A stretch of 64,000 bases of DNA from Homalodisca vitripennis (Eukaryota; Arthropoda; Insecta; Hemiptera; Cicadellidae): the NCBI RefSeq assembly GCF_021130785.1, contig NW_025778954.1:17708-81707 (forward strand), read 5' to 3'. The translations under genes and the position numbers were made by a program. The notes below the pieces were generated by a model. That model searched no databases. It was not told the DNA's origin and saw only the letters and a list, made by a program, of their open reading frames with translations. This document shows, piece by piece, positions 23,195-34,395 of this stretch. The first letter of the stretch is position 1; each line of letters starts with the position of its first letter.

Positions 23195-24324
23195 ATGCCA
23201 CGTCTTCGTGGAAGAGGACGAAATATTGGTCGACGTACTCGACACGCACAATTGGCCCATGATCGTCGATTGAATAGAACAGATCAAGAACACTCAACGG
23301 ATAATGTAACTTTAATGGATCAAGTTGCACGTACACGTGCAAATGAAAATTCAGAACAACGGAATCAACGTCTCCGTGCTAATGCATTAAGACAACGTGA
23401 GGCACGTCAACGAACGACCAATGCACACAGAGAGCGTAACCAACGGCGAATGCAAGATAGTCGAGCATTGACACGAGCATATCTTAATCGTCTCGCATTT
23501 GAATATGACCCTGAAATAGACTATTCATCACATGTACTAATTATGATCGGCAGTATGGACAAAGAGTGTCAATATTGTCATGCTTTGAAGTACAAAGATG
23601 AAACAGCTGGTTTATGTTGCACATCTGGAAAAATTTCACTGCCACCATTAAAACCACCACCTGAACCTTTAAAATCACTATTAGCTGGAACCACATCTCA
23701 ATCAAAATTGTTTTTTAAAAAAAATTCGTAAATTCAATTCTTGCTTTCAAATGACATCATTTGGAGCAACAAAAATTGTTCGTAATGAAGATGGACGTAA
23801 TTTTGAATCTACATTCAAGATTCAAGGTCAAGTTTACCACCAAATTGGTTCATTGCTTCCAATGCCTGATGCTGATCCAAAATTCTTACAAATTTATTTT
23901 ATGGGTGATGAGGAGCAACAAACCCATATGCGCTGTGTATACAATCATATGGAGCAAATGGAGGAACGAGAAATTGTGGACATTTTGGAAACGTTTTTTC
24001 TAAACCATAACCAATTGTTACGATTGTTCAAGACTCTTTCTAACAGACTGGAATACGACAACTACGTCATTGTTATTAAAGCAGACAAAGTGCCCCATGG
24101 TGAGCACGCAGGCACATATAATGTTCCAACTCTTAATGAAGTTGCAGTTGTTATGGCTGGTGATCCATGTGAACGTCGAGATATTCGCATACAACGCAGA
24201 GATAACACGATGCAAATAATTCAAGACAATCATCGTTCTTATGATGCACTGCAATATCCATTGATATTTTGGGAAGGAGAAGATGGATATCATTTAAATA
24301 TTAAACAACGGAATCCAACTACAG
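23195..24324 (+). pseudogene. Helitron Rep-helicase exon 1, copy 1, frameshifted
   Basis: Equivalent to the intact exon at 51570-52698. The start ATG follows TTTTTACAGAAAA, so a 5' leader intron acceptor may sit directly before it. The Arg/Gln-rich N terminus and a CxxC...CC zinc-finger-like motif (residues 125-142) are present. At about 23717-23724 there are eight A's where copy 2 has seven. This stops the frame after 178 codons; the rest of the exon is open in another phase (from 23751). The exon ends at the donor ACAG|GTAAAA. The indel sits in a homopolymer, so it may be a sequencing or assembly error. Confidence 0.85.
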
Positions 24325-24351
24325 GTAAAACTTATAGATTATTATTATTTA

Positions 24352-26006
24352 TAGAATAGAATAGAAAATTCTTTATTTTACTGCAATACAATTTAGTACA
24401 ATAAATACACATTTACAACTCTACATGAATATGTATTTTACACCCTTAAACATGTACAACAATAAATAACTATATTATACTTAAAGATAATTTTTAATTG
24501 ATTCTTAGAGATGCTATTATACATGTTAGACGCAAGAAACAACCGAAAAATCCCCCGCAAAAAACCATTCCATAATAAAAACGGCATGACATAAATAAAA
24601 CTATCAACATATTTTACCATCAAGAAACTTTGACTTATTACAAACAGTCCCTCGCAAAGGGCGCCCCAGTCACCCCAAACATCCAAAATACAATATACTT
24701 ATATTTAAATTTAAATAATAGTTGTACATTGACTACATTATTTGAACAAACCATGATAAAAAACACTCAAGTTTTCCAACTTAAAAATTGGTTGCAAATG
24801 AATACTCACTATGTTTTCATAACTAAGCAAAATAAATAGGTTATCCCCTACGAAAATTCCTGTGGTGGGATCGCCAGCACGTTAAAATTATTAAAGATTA
24901 AAAAACGGCATGACATAAATAAATAAGTATATTATTAAACTATCAAAATAACTAAACATGTAATATCTGTGCAATAGTAAGTTAAATTAAATATAATTAG
25001 AACCACATACAAAATAATATGTTGCGAACCTAACTATTTGCAATTAAAACTGTTAATAATGCAGTTGCAATAGTGTTCTATTGTACAATTTTCAAAACAA
25101 TATCTAGATTTTCTGTAATAAAAAGCCACTTTCTTAAGTTAGACAAAAATTGATCTATATTAGAAAAAATTTCAAGTTGGTGGATGATTGTATTAAAAAC
25201 TCGGAGTGCAATACTACTGTAAAAATTTTGATACGCTGCTGAATGTGATTTCGGAACATGCATTACTTGACATCGTCTTAAGTTATGGTTTGTACTACGA
25301 GTCATTACGGAGAAAGCTGTACTTCTTACAAAAAATTGTTTTAACACTTTATAAATAAATAGATGCTTTAGTGGAAACAATTTCAAATCAAGAAAAATCG
25401 GCCAGGCATGCTCAAGCTTTCCCTTTCCTGCAATCACACGGACAAAGTGTTTTTGTAATATAATAATAGGATAAAGTGTCGATTGGTAGGCTCCGCCCCA
25501 GCAAGCAATTCCATACCCCAGCCTGGATCCAATGAGAGCGTGATACACATTGATCATAACCTTCCTTGGACATAATTGTCGAAGCAAATAAAACTTTCTT
25601 AAGCTACTGTACAGTTCCTTTTTCAATTTTAAAATATGTGACTTCCATGTTAGCTTACTGTCGATAATCAGTCCAAGGTATTTAATACTATTGTTCTGTT
25701 CTATAATCATGCAATTGCACTGTTGGTAGGTATTGTTAAAACAATTAAAATCATGGAATTTCAAAGGTGTTTCCAAATTGTACTCTGTCTTTAGACCAAA
25801 AATTAAAAACTTTGTTTTTTCACTCAAAATCATGTAATTTTTATCAAACCATAAACGTAATAGTTTTAAATCATTCTCCATTTCATTTTTCAAGGTGTTT
25901 AAACATTAATTTTAAAAATAAAAGCTGTGTCATCGGCAAAGGCAAACACGCGACCCCTGAAGCGCCCATTACACAAGTCATTGATGTAAATCAAAAATAA
26001 AACTGG
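24352..26006 (-). mobile_element. 5'-truncated LINE inserted antisense in the Helitron intron, copy 1
   Basis: Same insertion as at 52726-54380. The minus-strand frame 25078-25893 encodes the C-terminal part of a non-LTR reverse transcriptase protein. A YADD-type box (FADD) lies just upstream in another phase. Details are given under copy 2. Confidence 0.85.
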
Positions 26007-26064
26007 ATTATTCTTTTTTTTAACCAATCATTTCTGTTTATCTTAAAAATCTTTTTATTTCCAG

Positions 26065-29000
26065 GTGAAGAACTGATCAAGAAAGTTAGTGCGATGAACT
26101 TCTACGCATACCGGTTGATGATTCGTGCTAATGAAGAAAATCACATTCTCCGATGCAGACAGCTATTTCATCAGTATGTAGTCGATATGTATGTTAAAAT
26201 CGAAAGTGAGAGGTTACGGTATATAAAATTTAATCAAGTAAAACTTCGTTCTGAGGAATACATTCATTTACGTGATGCTGTAATCGGTAACGTAGATGCA
26301 ACGAATGATATAAACAACATCGGTACCGCATATATTCTTCCATCATCATACATTGGTAGTCCGCGTCATATGCAAGAATATATTCAAGACGCCATGACTT
26401 ACGTACGTGCATACGGCCGACCAGATCTTTTTATCACATTTACGTGTAATCCAAACTGGGATGAAATTAACATTTTACTGTTGTCAGGTCAAACAACAAT
26501 GCATCGCCATGATATTACTGCACGTGTGTTCAAACAAAAATTAAAATCTTTGATGAATTTGATTACACATCACTCGGTATTTGGTGAAACACTATGTTGG
26601 CTTTACTCTGTTGAATGGCAAAAACGAGGTTTACCTCATGCGCATATTTTGATTTGGTTAGTGGATAAAGTATGCCCACAAGAAATTGACAAAATTATTT
26701 CAGCGGAGATTCCGGATCCGAATTTTGATAAAGAATTATTTAACATTGTTACTACTAATATGATCCATGGTCCATGTGGTACTCTAAATATGGTGTCACC
26801 ATGTATGGATAATGGGAAATGTACAAAACGTTTTCCAAAACCATGTCAAACTGATACTATCACCAATATCGACGGTTATCCATCTTACCGTCGTAGAGAC
26901 GTAGACAATGGTGGTCAATCATATGAATTACGCCTGTCAAACGGTGTAAGAGTAGATATTGATAATCGCTGGGTGGTTCCATATTCACCATTGCTGTGCA
27001 AAACCTATAAAGCACACATAAACGTTGAATTATGCAGTTCGGTGAAGTCTATCAAATACATTTGTAAGTACGTTCATAAGGGCAGTGATAAAGCTATATT
27101 TTCTGTTCAAAATGTAAACGACAATGATGAAATAACACGTTATCAATTGGGAGATACATAAGTAGTAATGAAGCTATTTGGCGCATTTTTTCGTTCCCTA
27201 TACATGAAAGGAATCCTGCTGTTATACATTTGGCTGTGCACCTTGAAAATGGACAGCGTGTTTATTTTACAGAACAGACTGCAATACAACAAGCTTTAAC
27301 AGCTCCAAAAACAACTCTTACTGAATTTTTCAACCTTTGTAAACGACAAGATGTTGTTGGTCAATTCGCAAAGACGTTACTGTATACTGATGTTCCTAAA
27401 TTTTTTACATGGAATAAACAATCAAAACGTCGGGAACCACGGAAACGAGGCATTCCAGTCCCAGAGTTCACCAATATATTTATGACAAATACTCTAGGCA
27501 GATTATATACAGTTCATCCTAAGCAACGCGAATGCTTTTTTCTGCGTTTGTTATTGGTTAATGTTCCTGGACCAACATCCTTTCAATATTTGCGAAAAGT
27601 AAATGGTATTTTATATGACACTTTCTTTGATGCATGTTGTGAGTTAAATTTATTGGAGGATGATAACCATTGGGACCTCACACTTGCAGATGCAGCACTG
27701 AGCTCATCCCCACAGCAAATTCGTCAATTATTTTCAATAATATTGACAACGTGTTTTCCAACTGAAGCATCTACTCTGTGGAACAAATATAAAGACTCAA
27801 TGAGTGAAGATATTTTGCATCGTATTAGAGCTACTAATCAAAATCCCAACATTGAATTCTCAGAAGAAATATATAACAAGGCATTAATAATGATTGAAGA
27901 TATTTGTACTCTCATTTCGAACATGCCGCTCATCCATTTCAACATGCCAGCACCGAACCGCCCAGCAGCAGATATCATCAACAGCGATGTTCAACGTGAA
28001 CACCAATTCGATATGACTTATTTGGCTACTTTTGTTGCTAATAATGAACGATTGCTTACTGTTGAGCAACGAAATGTGTATGATCGAATAAACGTATCAT
28101 TTGCAGCACAACAAGATGGATTCTTTTTTTTGGATGCACCAGGTGGCACTGGAAAAACATTTCTCATCTCACTGATACTTGCGCGCATTCGATCACAAAA
28201 TCATATTGCATTGGCAATTGCTTCATCAGGCATTGCAGCCACCTTACTTGATGGTGGACGGACTGCGCATTCAGCACTTAAATTACCTTTAAATATTCAT
28301 ACAAATCCCGAAGCAATGTGTAACATAAATAAGCATTCAGGCATGGCAAAAGTTTTGAAAAAGTGCAAAATTATTATCTGGGACGAATGTACAATGGCCC
28401 ACAAGCATTCGCTTGAAGCTCTCGACAGATCCCTAAAAGATATCAAAGATGATACTAGGCTTTTTGGTGGTACTCTACTTCTGCTGTCTGGTGATTTCAG
28501 ACAAACATTACCCGTCCATTCCACGTGCGACATATGCGGACGAAATAAATGCATGTTTGAAAGAATCTTATCTATGGCGAAGTGTCAGCAAATTATGCCT
28601 TACTCTTAATATGCGCGTTCAACTTCACAATGATCCATTAGCGTCAGAATTCTCTAAAATATTGTTAGACATTGGCAATGGTAAAGTTCAATTTTATGAA
28701 AATACACAATATATAAGACTCCCAGAGAATTTTTGCAACATGGTGGCTACCAAAGATGACTTAGTAAAATGTGTATTTCCAGATTTGCAACATAATTATA
28801 CCAATCATGCATGGCTATGTGAGCGAGCTATTTTAGCCGCAAAAAATTTAGATGTTGATGCAATCAATTTTAAAATACAACAATCTTTGCCTGGTAATGA
28901 AATTACATTCAAATCAATTGACACCGTTGTTGATCCTGATGAAGCTGTCAACTATCCTGTAGAGTTTTTAAATTCACTGGATTTACCTGGAATGCCACCA

Positions 29001-29423
29001 CATAATTTGCGATTGAAGATTGGTTCACCAATAATTTTGCTTCGGAATTTGAATGCTCCGAAATTGTGTAATGGAACGAGACTGGTCATAAAAAAAATCA
29101 TGGCCAACATTCTTGAAGCCAGTATTTTAAGCGGAAGATTTCAAGGTGAAGTTGTACTTCTACCACGGATCCCAATAATTCCTTCAGATTCGCCTATACC
29201 ATTCAAACGTTTGCAATTTCCAATCCGCTTGGCATTTGCTATGACTATTAATAAGTCACAAGGTCAAACAATGACAGTTTGTGGCTTAGATTTAGAAAAT
29301 CCATGCTTTTCTCACGGCCAGTTATATGTTGCGTGTTCCAGGGTCGGAAAACCATCTAATTTGTTTGTGTATACTCCCGAAGGATTAACAAAAAATATTG
29401 TACATACAATGGCATTAAGATAA
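26065..29423 (+). pseudogene. Helitron Rep-helicase exon 2, copy 1, two frameshifts
   Basis: Begins after the acceptor TTATTTCCAG and ends at the TAA at 29421-29423. All Rep and helicase motifs of copy 2 are encoded, but the frame breaks twice. At 27149-27151 there is GGG where copy 2 has GGGG. At about 28516-28517 there is CC where copy 2 has one C, just after the GDFRQ helicase motif. The pieces are open as 26094-27161, 27230-28609 and 28449-29423. As written it cannot make a full Rep-helicase. Both changes are one-base indels in short homopolymers, so an assembly error must be excluded. Confidence 0.85.
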
Positions 29424-29689
29424 ATTAAGTTGTAAATTGAAAAAATATACCTGTTATAAAATAGTTTGTTTCAACTTTTTTACCTTCAGTTTAAATAAGT
29501 TTAAGTTTTCATTTAAAACATCCTCTACATTTCACTTCACTCATGTTATACTCACACACTATCAGTTGGTGGAAGTGTGATTAAATGTACATGTAATGAC
29601 GTTAGATATAGTAATAACTTTAATATAAATTTTTATGAAAACAGCCCAGATTGTGTCAGATTAATCAAAGTTTAAAATTTTCGAATTAA

Positions 29690-29726
29690 AGACGTGTGCA
29701 CAGGACAACGTCTGTCGGGTCTGCTA

Positions 29727-29727
<1 letters not shown>
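29690..29727 (+). terminator. Helitron 3' end: hairpin and CTAG, copy 1
   Basis: Stem AGACGT/ACGTCT with a 12-nt loop, then GTCGGGTCTGCTAG. This is the structural signal where rolling-circle replication of Helitrons ends. The host T follows directly. Confidence 0.9.
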
Positions 29728-29801
<74 letters not shown>

Positions 29802-29885
29802 GTATATGTATGTATATATAATATATATGTATATATATATATATTATTTATATTTATAATAATATAAGAATAATAATATATGTAT
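29728..29885. repeat. TA-rich microsatellite next to the Helitron, copy 1
   Basis: A long (TA)n run with TGTA and TTTA interruptions. The copy 2 counterpart is 16 bp longer overall. It abuts the Helitron's CTAG and contains the right arm (29876-29902) of the inverted repeat that begins at 20171. Confidence 0.9.
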
Positions 29886-29902
29886 ATATCCTAAATTTAT
29901 AA
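29876..29902. repeat. Right arm of the inverted repeat flanking the Helitron
   Basis: ATATGTATATATCCTAAATT with TATAA is the reverse complement of 20171-20199. Confidence 0.6.
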
Positions 29903-29919
29903 CCTAATTTTATCCTGGT

Positions 29920-30547
29920 TTGCACAAATTCAAGAGAGTTATGAAAATTGGCTATGAAATTTACAAAAGCTCGCCCTTAACTGAGAAATTATTGTCCAGG
30001 CCAAATAGAATAGTATTTAAGAGACCTAAAAATTTGAAGGATATGCTTTTAAGGCCCAAAATTCTTGTTGGAAAAAATTCTGACAATTTATCTTTTTGCT
30101 GTGAACCATTTAATAAACCACATTGTGGTATTTGCAAAATTATGGATAAGACCGATCAATTCCAAATTAGCGTCACTAACAAAACTTATCCAATAGCTGG
30201 TAAATTGGACTGTACCTCCAATAATTCAATTTACCAGCAAACCTGTAGGTTCTGTCCCAAGGACTACATTGGGCACACCTCAAATTCTTTGCGGGTAAGA
30301 ATGACTGGTTACAGTTTTTGTATCAATAACAGAAAATAAAAAAAAAACAGTAGAATTGCACGCTATTCACCATAACAAAAGCTTTAAGGATTGTTATAAA
30401 CTCAAAGCTATAAGCAAAATCACACCTTGTGAAAACAGCTCTCAAAATGATTTAGATTTAAGGAATAGGGAATTGGCACACCAACTTATATTAAAATCGA
30501 AACAACCATGTGAATATTCGCTAAATTATTGTTTTCCACTTGAATAA
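29920..30547 (+). pseudogene. Penelope-like element fragment with GIY-YIG endonuclease, copy 1
   Basis: The first frame (29920-30339) encodes a linker with an LRPKIL segment. A Cys-rich finger follows (SFCCEP...PHCGICK, residues 58-72), then a GIY-YIG core: IYQQTC (residues 104-109), DYIGHT (115-120) and the conserved Arg in LRVRM (124-128). A second frame (30356-30547) continues the domain with an HAIHHNKSF histidine block and an RNRELAHQL helix carrying the expected Glu. An A-rich tract at about 30337-30350 separates the two phases. Cys-finger plus GIY-YIG is the C-terminal signature of Penelope-like retroelements, where the nuclease nicks the target. The reverse transcriptase is absent, so this is a 5'-truncated, frameshifted copy. 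The first frame has no ATG at its nominal start. Confidence 0.75.
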
Positions 30548-30781
30548 TTAGATTTTGATCTAAAAATGCACCCAAATTCAAAATTATATTATATTATTTT
30601 ATTATTCTAAAACTAACAACTAATCAAAACTTGTTTACATGTCAAAATTGTATTTACATTTAGAATGTTTACTATCAAGTGTTTCTTCTTTAGTTTGTTT
30701 ATTTTATTCTGTGTATGTTTTACAAGTTAACTTGACATATGTAAGGATATTATTAGAGTTTGAAGTTATGGGCAAAGCTCA

Positions 30782-32672
30782 GTGTCCGGAATTTCATATC
30801 ATGACTTGATTTACTTAGAATTGGATTTAAGGTTAAGATTAAGAAAGAAGGAATATATTACTATTCGAGATTTTAAACGTGTTGATAGAATTAAACTCAA
30901 AACCGAATGTACTTCTGTTAGCTGGGAAGATGATAAAGTGGATATAATGTGTAGTAAATTGTTAGAGTTGTTTAATAATAATGTTACGGAGAGGAAAATT
31001 TATACAAAGAAAAACCCATGCCCATGGGTTGACGGCGAAATTAAAGAACTAATGAAACAAAGAGTTAGATTGTATAAACGTTATATTACAATAAGAGACC
31101 ATGATGTATTTGTTAGATATAAAAGTTTACGTAATAGAATAAAAAGATTAGTCAGGGATTCAAGAAATAGATATTTTGAAAGACATTTCAACTCTGATTT
31201 GTCTAACAAAGCACTGTGGAAGGTAGTTAAATATCAAGGAGTGGGAAAAGAGTCAAAAAACGATCTGATCCTGTTGTTCCTCTAAATGACTTGAATTCTT
31301 TCTTCTGTGGTGTTAATAATAATATTAATGAGGAATTATATGAGGATTATGAAAATTTAGTTTTTGTTAGTAGATTTAATGATCGTTTTAGTTTTAAGGA
31401 AGTAATCTGTGACTTAATTTATAAGGTTATTTTACAAATTTCGTCTAACGCAGTGGGAGATGATGGAATTCATTTAAAGTTTTTATTATTGATTTTTGAT
31501 GATATAAAGTGTGTTTTGTGTCACATTGTTAATTTTTCTCTGTTAAATAGTCTTTACCCTAAGCAATGGAAAAAGGCCTTGATATTACCACTCCCTAAAG
31601 TTGCGAACCCGAGTGAGTGCAAAAACTATAGAGCGATAAATATTTTATGTGTTTTGGGTAAAGTAACTGATAAAATAGCCTATCAACAAATATGTAACTT
31701 TGTTAGTAATAATAACTTTTTATATAAGTATCAATCAGGGTATAGGACTAACTTCAGTACACAAACGGCTCTAATTCGTATAACTGATGATGTGAGGCGT
31801 GCAATAGACACTCTCCAATTAACTGTAATGGTACTGCTAGATTTCACACGTTCTTTTGATTGTGTTCAACATAGGCTATTACTGTCGATTCTTAAATCTT
31901 ATAGTTTTAGTGAAAGTGCTATTATGTGGTTTAATTCTTATTTAACGGATAGAATGCAAAGAGTGAAAACAGGTAGTGGATTATTGTCGGATTGGAAGAA
32001 TAATCTGTTAGGGGTACCACAGGGATCGACTTTGTCTGCTTTGTTGTTTAGTTTGTATATAAACAGAATTTGTGAGTCACTTGTTTTTAGTAAATCCATG
32101 TTGTACGCGGATGATCTGCAATTATATATCCATACTAATGTAAAAGATTTAAATAACTCAATTAACTATATAAATGCAGATTTAGATACACTTTTTAAAT
32201 GGTGCCACAATCATGGATTGAGTTTAAACATCAGTAAATGCAAACCAATTATCTTAGGAAGTAGAAGGTTGTTAAATACAGTAGATTTAATTTAGTGGAA
32301 CCTGTAATTATAGATGGTAATGTGTTAGAGTATCAAAGTATGGTTCAGAATTTAGGTTTCAGAATTGATAACACTTTATCTTGGACAGAGCAAGTCAACT
32401 ACATACATAAGCGAGTTTTTCAGTGTTTGTATCAATTTAGAGGATTGTGCTTTAGTCCTTCAATGAATATTAAGAAATTATTGATATCAACTATTGTTCA
32501 ACCGTTGTTTGACTATGCTAGTGTAGCCTTCTGTGATTTGAATAGTGAGTTGATAGCAAACTTACAAATCGCACAGAATGCGTGTATCAGATTTATTTTC
32601 AATTTACGGTTGGACGATCATGTTACTCAGTACTTTAGAGATTTAGGTTGGTTAAAGGTTACAGAACAAATT
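30782..32672 (+). pseudogene. Non-LTR retrotransposon RT fragment (Jockey/CR1 group), copy 1
   Basis: The segment starts at the end of an endonuclease domain (a SYHDLIYLEL stretch) and linker (30782-31285). After a frameshift at an A6 run (about 31255-31260) comes the RT core (31291-32295). It includes NYRAI, a QSGYR box, LDFTRSFD (A motif, residues 182-190), GVPQGS (241-246) and YADD (272-275). A second phase change at about 32294 leads to the thumb and C-terminal region, which runs into a TA microsatellite at 32673. The same frameshifts occur in copy 2, so they predate the duplication. Copy 1 also has Ser where copy 2 has the usual Ala at residue 188 next to the catalytic Asp, a T/G difference at 31852. 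Not functional. Confidence 0.85.
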
Positions 32673-32727
32673 GAGTATATATATATATATATTTATGTAT
32701 ATGTGTATATATATATATATGTATATA
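32673..32727. repeat. TA-rich microsatellite, copy 1
   Basis: (TA)n with TTTATGTATATGTG interruption, ending the LINE fragment. Longer in copy 2. Confidence 0.9.
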
Positions 32728-32998
32728 ATTGTGTTTTGAGTAATAAAATGTGGAATAAAATATAATGTTAGTAGTATTGTTTTGTGTATAAAACGGATGT
32801 TTTCTTTTTCTAAATATAAATTAGTGTTAATAGTAAGTAAATAGTATGATAAAACAAACAAAAATGTATATTAATGTAAAAGGGCCATAACTCATGTATT
32901 TGTTGTAAATGTGTATTTTATGCCTGTCATGGTGGTGGATTGGACCATTGGTCATAACCATGGCAGGGGAAATAAACAAATTATCAAATATCAAATTA

Positions 32999-33025
32999 TC
33001 TCTCTCTCTCTCTCTCTCTCTCTCT
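32999..33025. repeat. (TC)13 microsatellite, copy 1
   Basis: Uninterrupted TC run. Copy 2 has about 16 units and differs by one base just after it (CC versus TC). Confidence 0.95.
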
Positions 33026-33812
33026 ATTTCCAAGTGCTGTGTTATTTATATGTAAAATTTAATAATATAAGAATGTGTGCTTATTAGTTGAAAGTAATTG
33101 CCATGGAAAAAATTGTCCAAATCTAAGAAATAAACTAGCAGTGGTGGATGATTATTCCAGATTCGATTTCTTCCAAAACTAGAATAAAAAATATTAATGT
33201 AAAAAAAGATATGTAAATCATCTTTCAGTTAATATATGTTATTTATTCATTCATCAATACTTGTTGTTGTTTATTTTCTTTATATATACATATAAGTGTT
33301 TTCAATTGAGGAAAAGTAGCTAATGCAGAATTGTTATTTGTATCAAGCTTAGCACCACATACATAGATGAAGAACTTGGATATGTTCTTTAGAAGTAGAG
33401 GATAAACAGAAGGAGATGTATCAAAGGCTGCATTTCCACGCCGACAACAAAGTTTGATCGGTACAAAGGAGCAGTTTCGTGGAGTTTGATCCTAAACTTT
33501 GCACCTGTGTAAACTGTCCTTATAGTGTTTTAGTTATAGAAGTGAAAGCGGATTTGCCACTTCTTTGTAGGAAAATACAAACAAATAAATAAAACAAGAA
33601 AGTAGAATATTATTCCACTTACTAATATAGCTTTATTGTCAATAAAGAATAAGACTTACTTAAATTCAAGACCTAGTTAATTATTTATGGAAAAATGTCA
33701 ATCATAACAATTATAGAATAATAATTGTTTACTTATAGGAAATAGAATCAAAGTTTATATAAAAACCAAAAGGGGAAAGTAGAATTCCCACAAAAATAGC
33801 TAATCATAGAGA

Positions 33813-34395
33813 GGCCGTTTATTGTTTCTAATCTCCAAACGCTCCTCCAATGTTTCAGCACTCATTGCTTAGTGCTATATATCCGGTCTGCTGTTATTGG
33901 TAAACTTCCTAAATTTGTGTAAAAGCGGCTGAGCACAGCGAGGCTCGTTTATTGTTTATAGTCCCAAAACGCTCCTCCATTGTTTCAGCCCTAATTGTTT
34001 AGTGCTATATATCCGGTCTGCTGTTATTGGTAAACTACCTAAATTTGCGTAAAAGCGGCTGTGCACAACGAGGCTCGTTTATTGTTTATAGTCCCAAAAC
34101 ACTGCTCCAATGTTTCAGCACTCATTGTTTAGTGCTATATACTCGGTCTGCTGTTATTGGTAAACTTACTAAATTTGTGTAAAATCGGCTGAGCACAGCG
34201 AGGCTCGTTTATTGTTTGTAGTCCCAAAACGCTGCTCTAATGTTTCAGCACTCATTGTTTAGTGCTATATACCCGGTCTGCTGTTATTGATAAACTTACT
34301 AAATTTGTGTAAAATCGGCTGAGCACAGCGAGGCTCGTTTATTGTTTGTAGTCCCAAAACGCTGCTCCAATCTTTCAGCACTCATTGTTTAGTGT
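33813..34395. repeat. 130-bp tandem satellite, about 4.5 units, copy 1
   Basis: AGGC(T)CGTTTATTGTTT recurs at 33813, 33941, 34071, 34201 and 34331, a period of 128-130 bp. Each unit contains GTTTCAGC(A/C)CT, TAGTGCTATATA, CGGTCTGCTGTTATTG and AGCGGCTG or ATCGGCTG. Units differ at scattered bases, so the array is not recent. It lies within the large duplication and recurs at 62220-62803. Confidence 0.9.

Larger units (their letters stand above)
20206..29727 (+). mobile_element. Helitron, full-length copy 1 (9,522 bp), gene frameshifted
   Basis: The probable 5' terminus is TCTTTATATATA at 20206, preceded by A. Shortly after comes the CTCCTCCTAAACGGGTGGACC/GATTTTAATGAAA block that I recognise from 5' regions of insect Helitrons. 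The 3' terminus is a 6-bp stem AGACGT (29690-29695) with ACGTCT (29708-29713), then 14 nt ending in CTAG (29724-29727), followed by T. This A|TC...CTAG|T structure without target duplication is diagnostic of rolling-circle Helitrons. Inside are three roughly 1-kb 5' repeats, a two-exon Rep-helicase gene and an antisense LINE in its intron. The gene has three single-base frameshifts relative to copy 2. The 3' end is firm. The exact 5' base is less certain because the region is TA-rich. Confidence 0.85.

Noticed and set aside
23154..23342. Minus-strand frame opposite Helitron exon 1 (same at 51529-51717)
   Set aside because: Lies antisense to a strongly supported coding exon and has no domain of its own.
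24018..24293. Minus-strand frame opposite Helitron exon 1 (same at 52392-52667)
   Set aside because: Antisense shadow of the Helitron-like N-terminal domain.
32652..32861. Frames rich in Ile-Tyr repeats at the TA tracts (also 61049-61261), and the Ile-Tyr tail of the LINE frame
   Set aside because: They are translations of TA microsatellites.
33813..34395. CRISPR-like array
   Set aside because: The 130-bp units repeat end to end without unique spacers, in an animal genome. It is a satellite.
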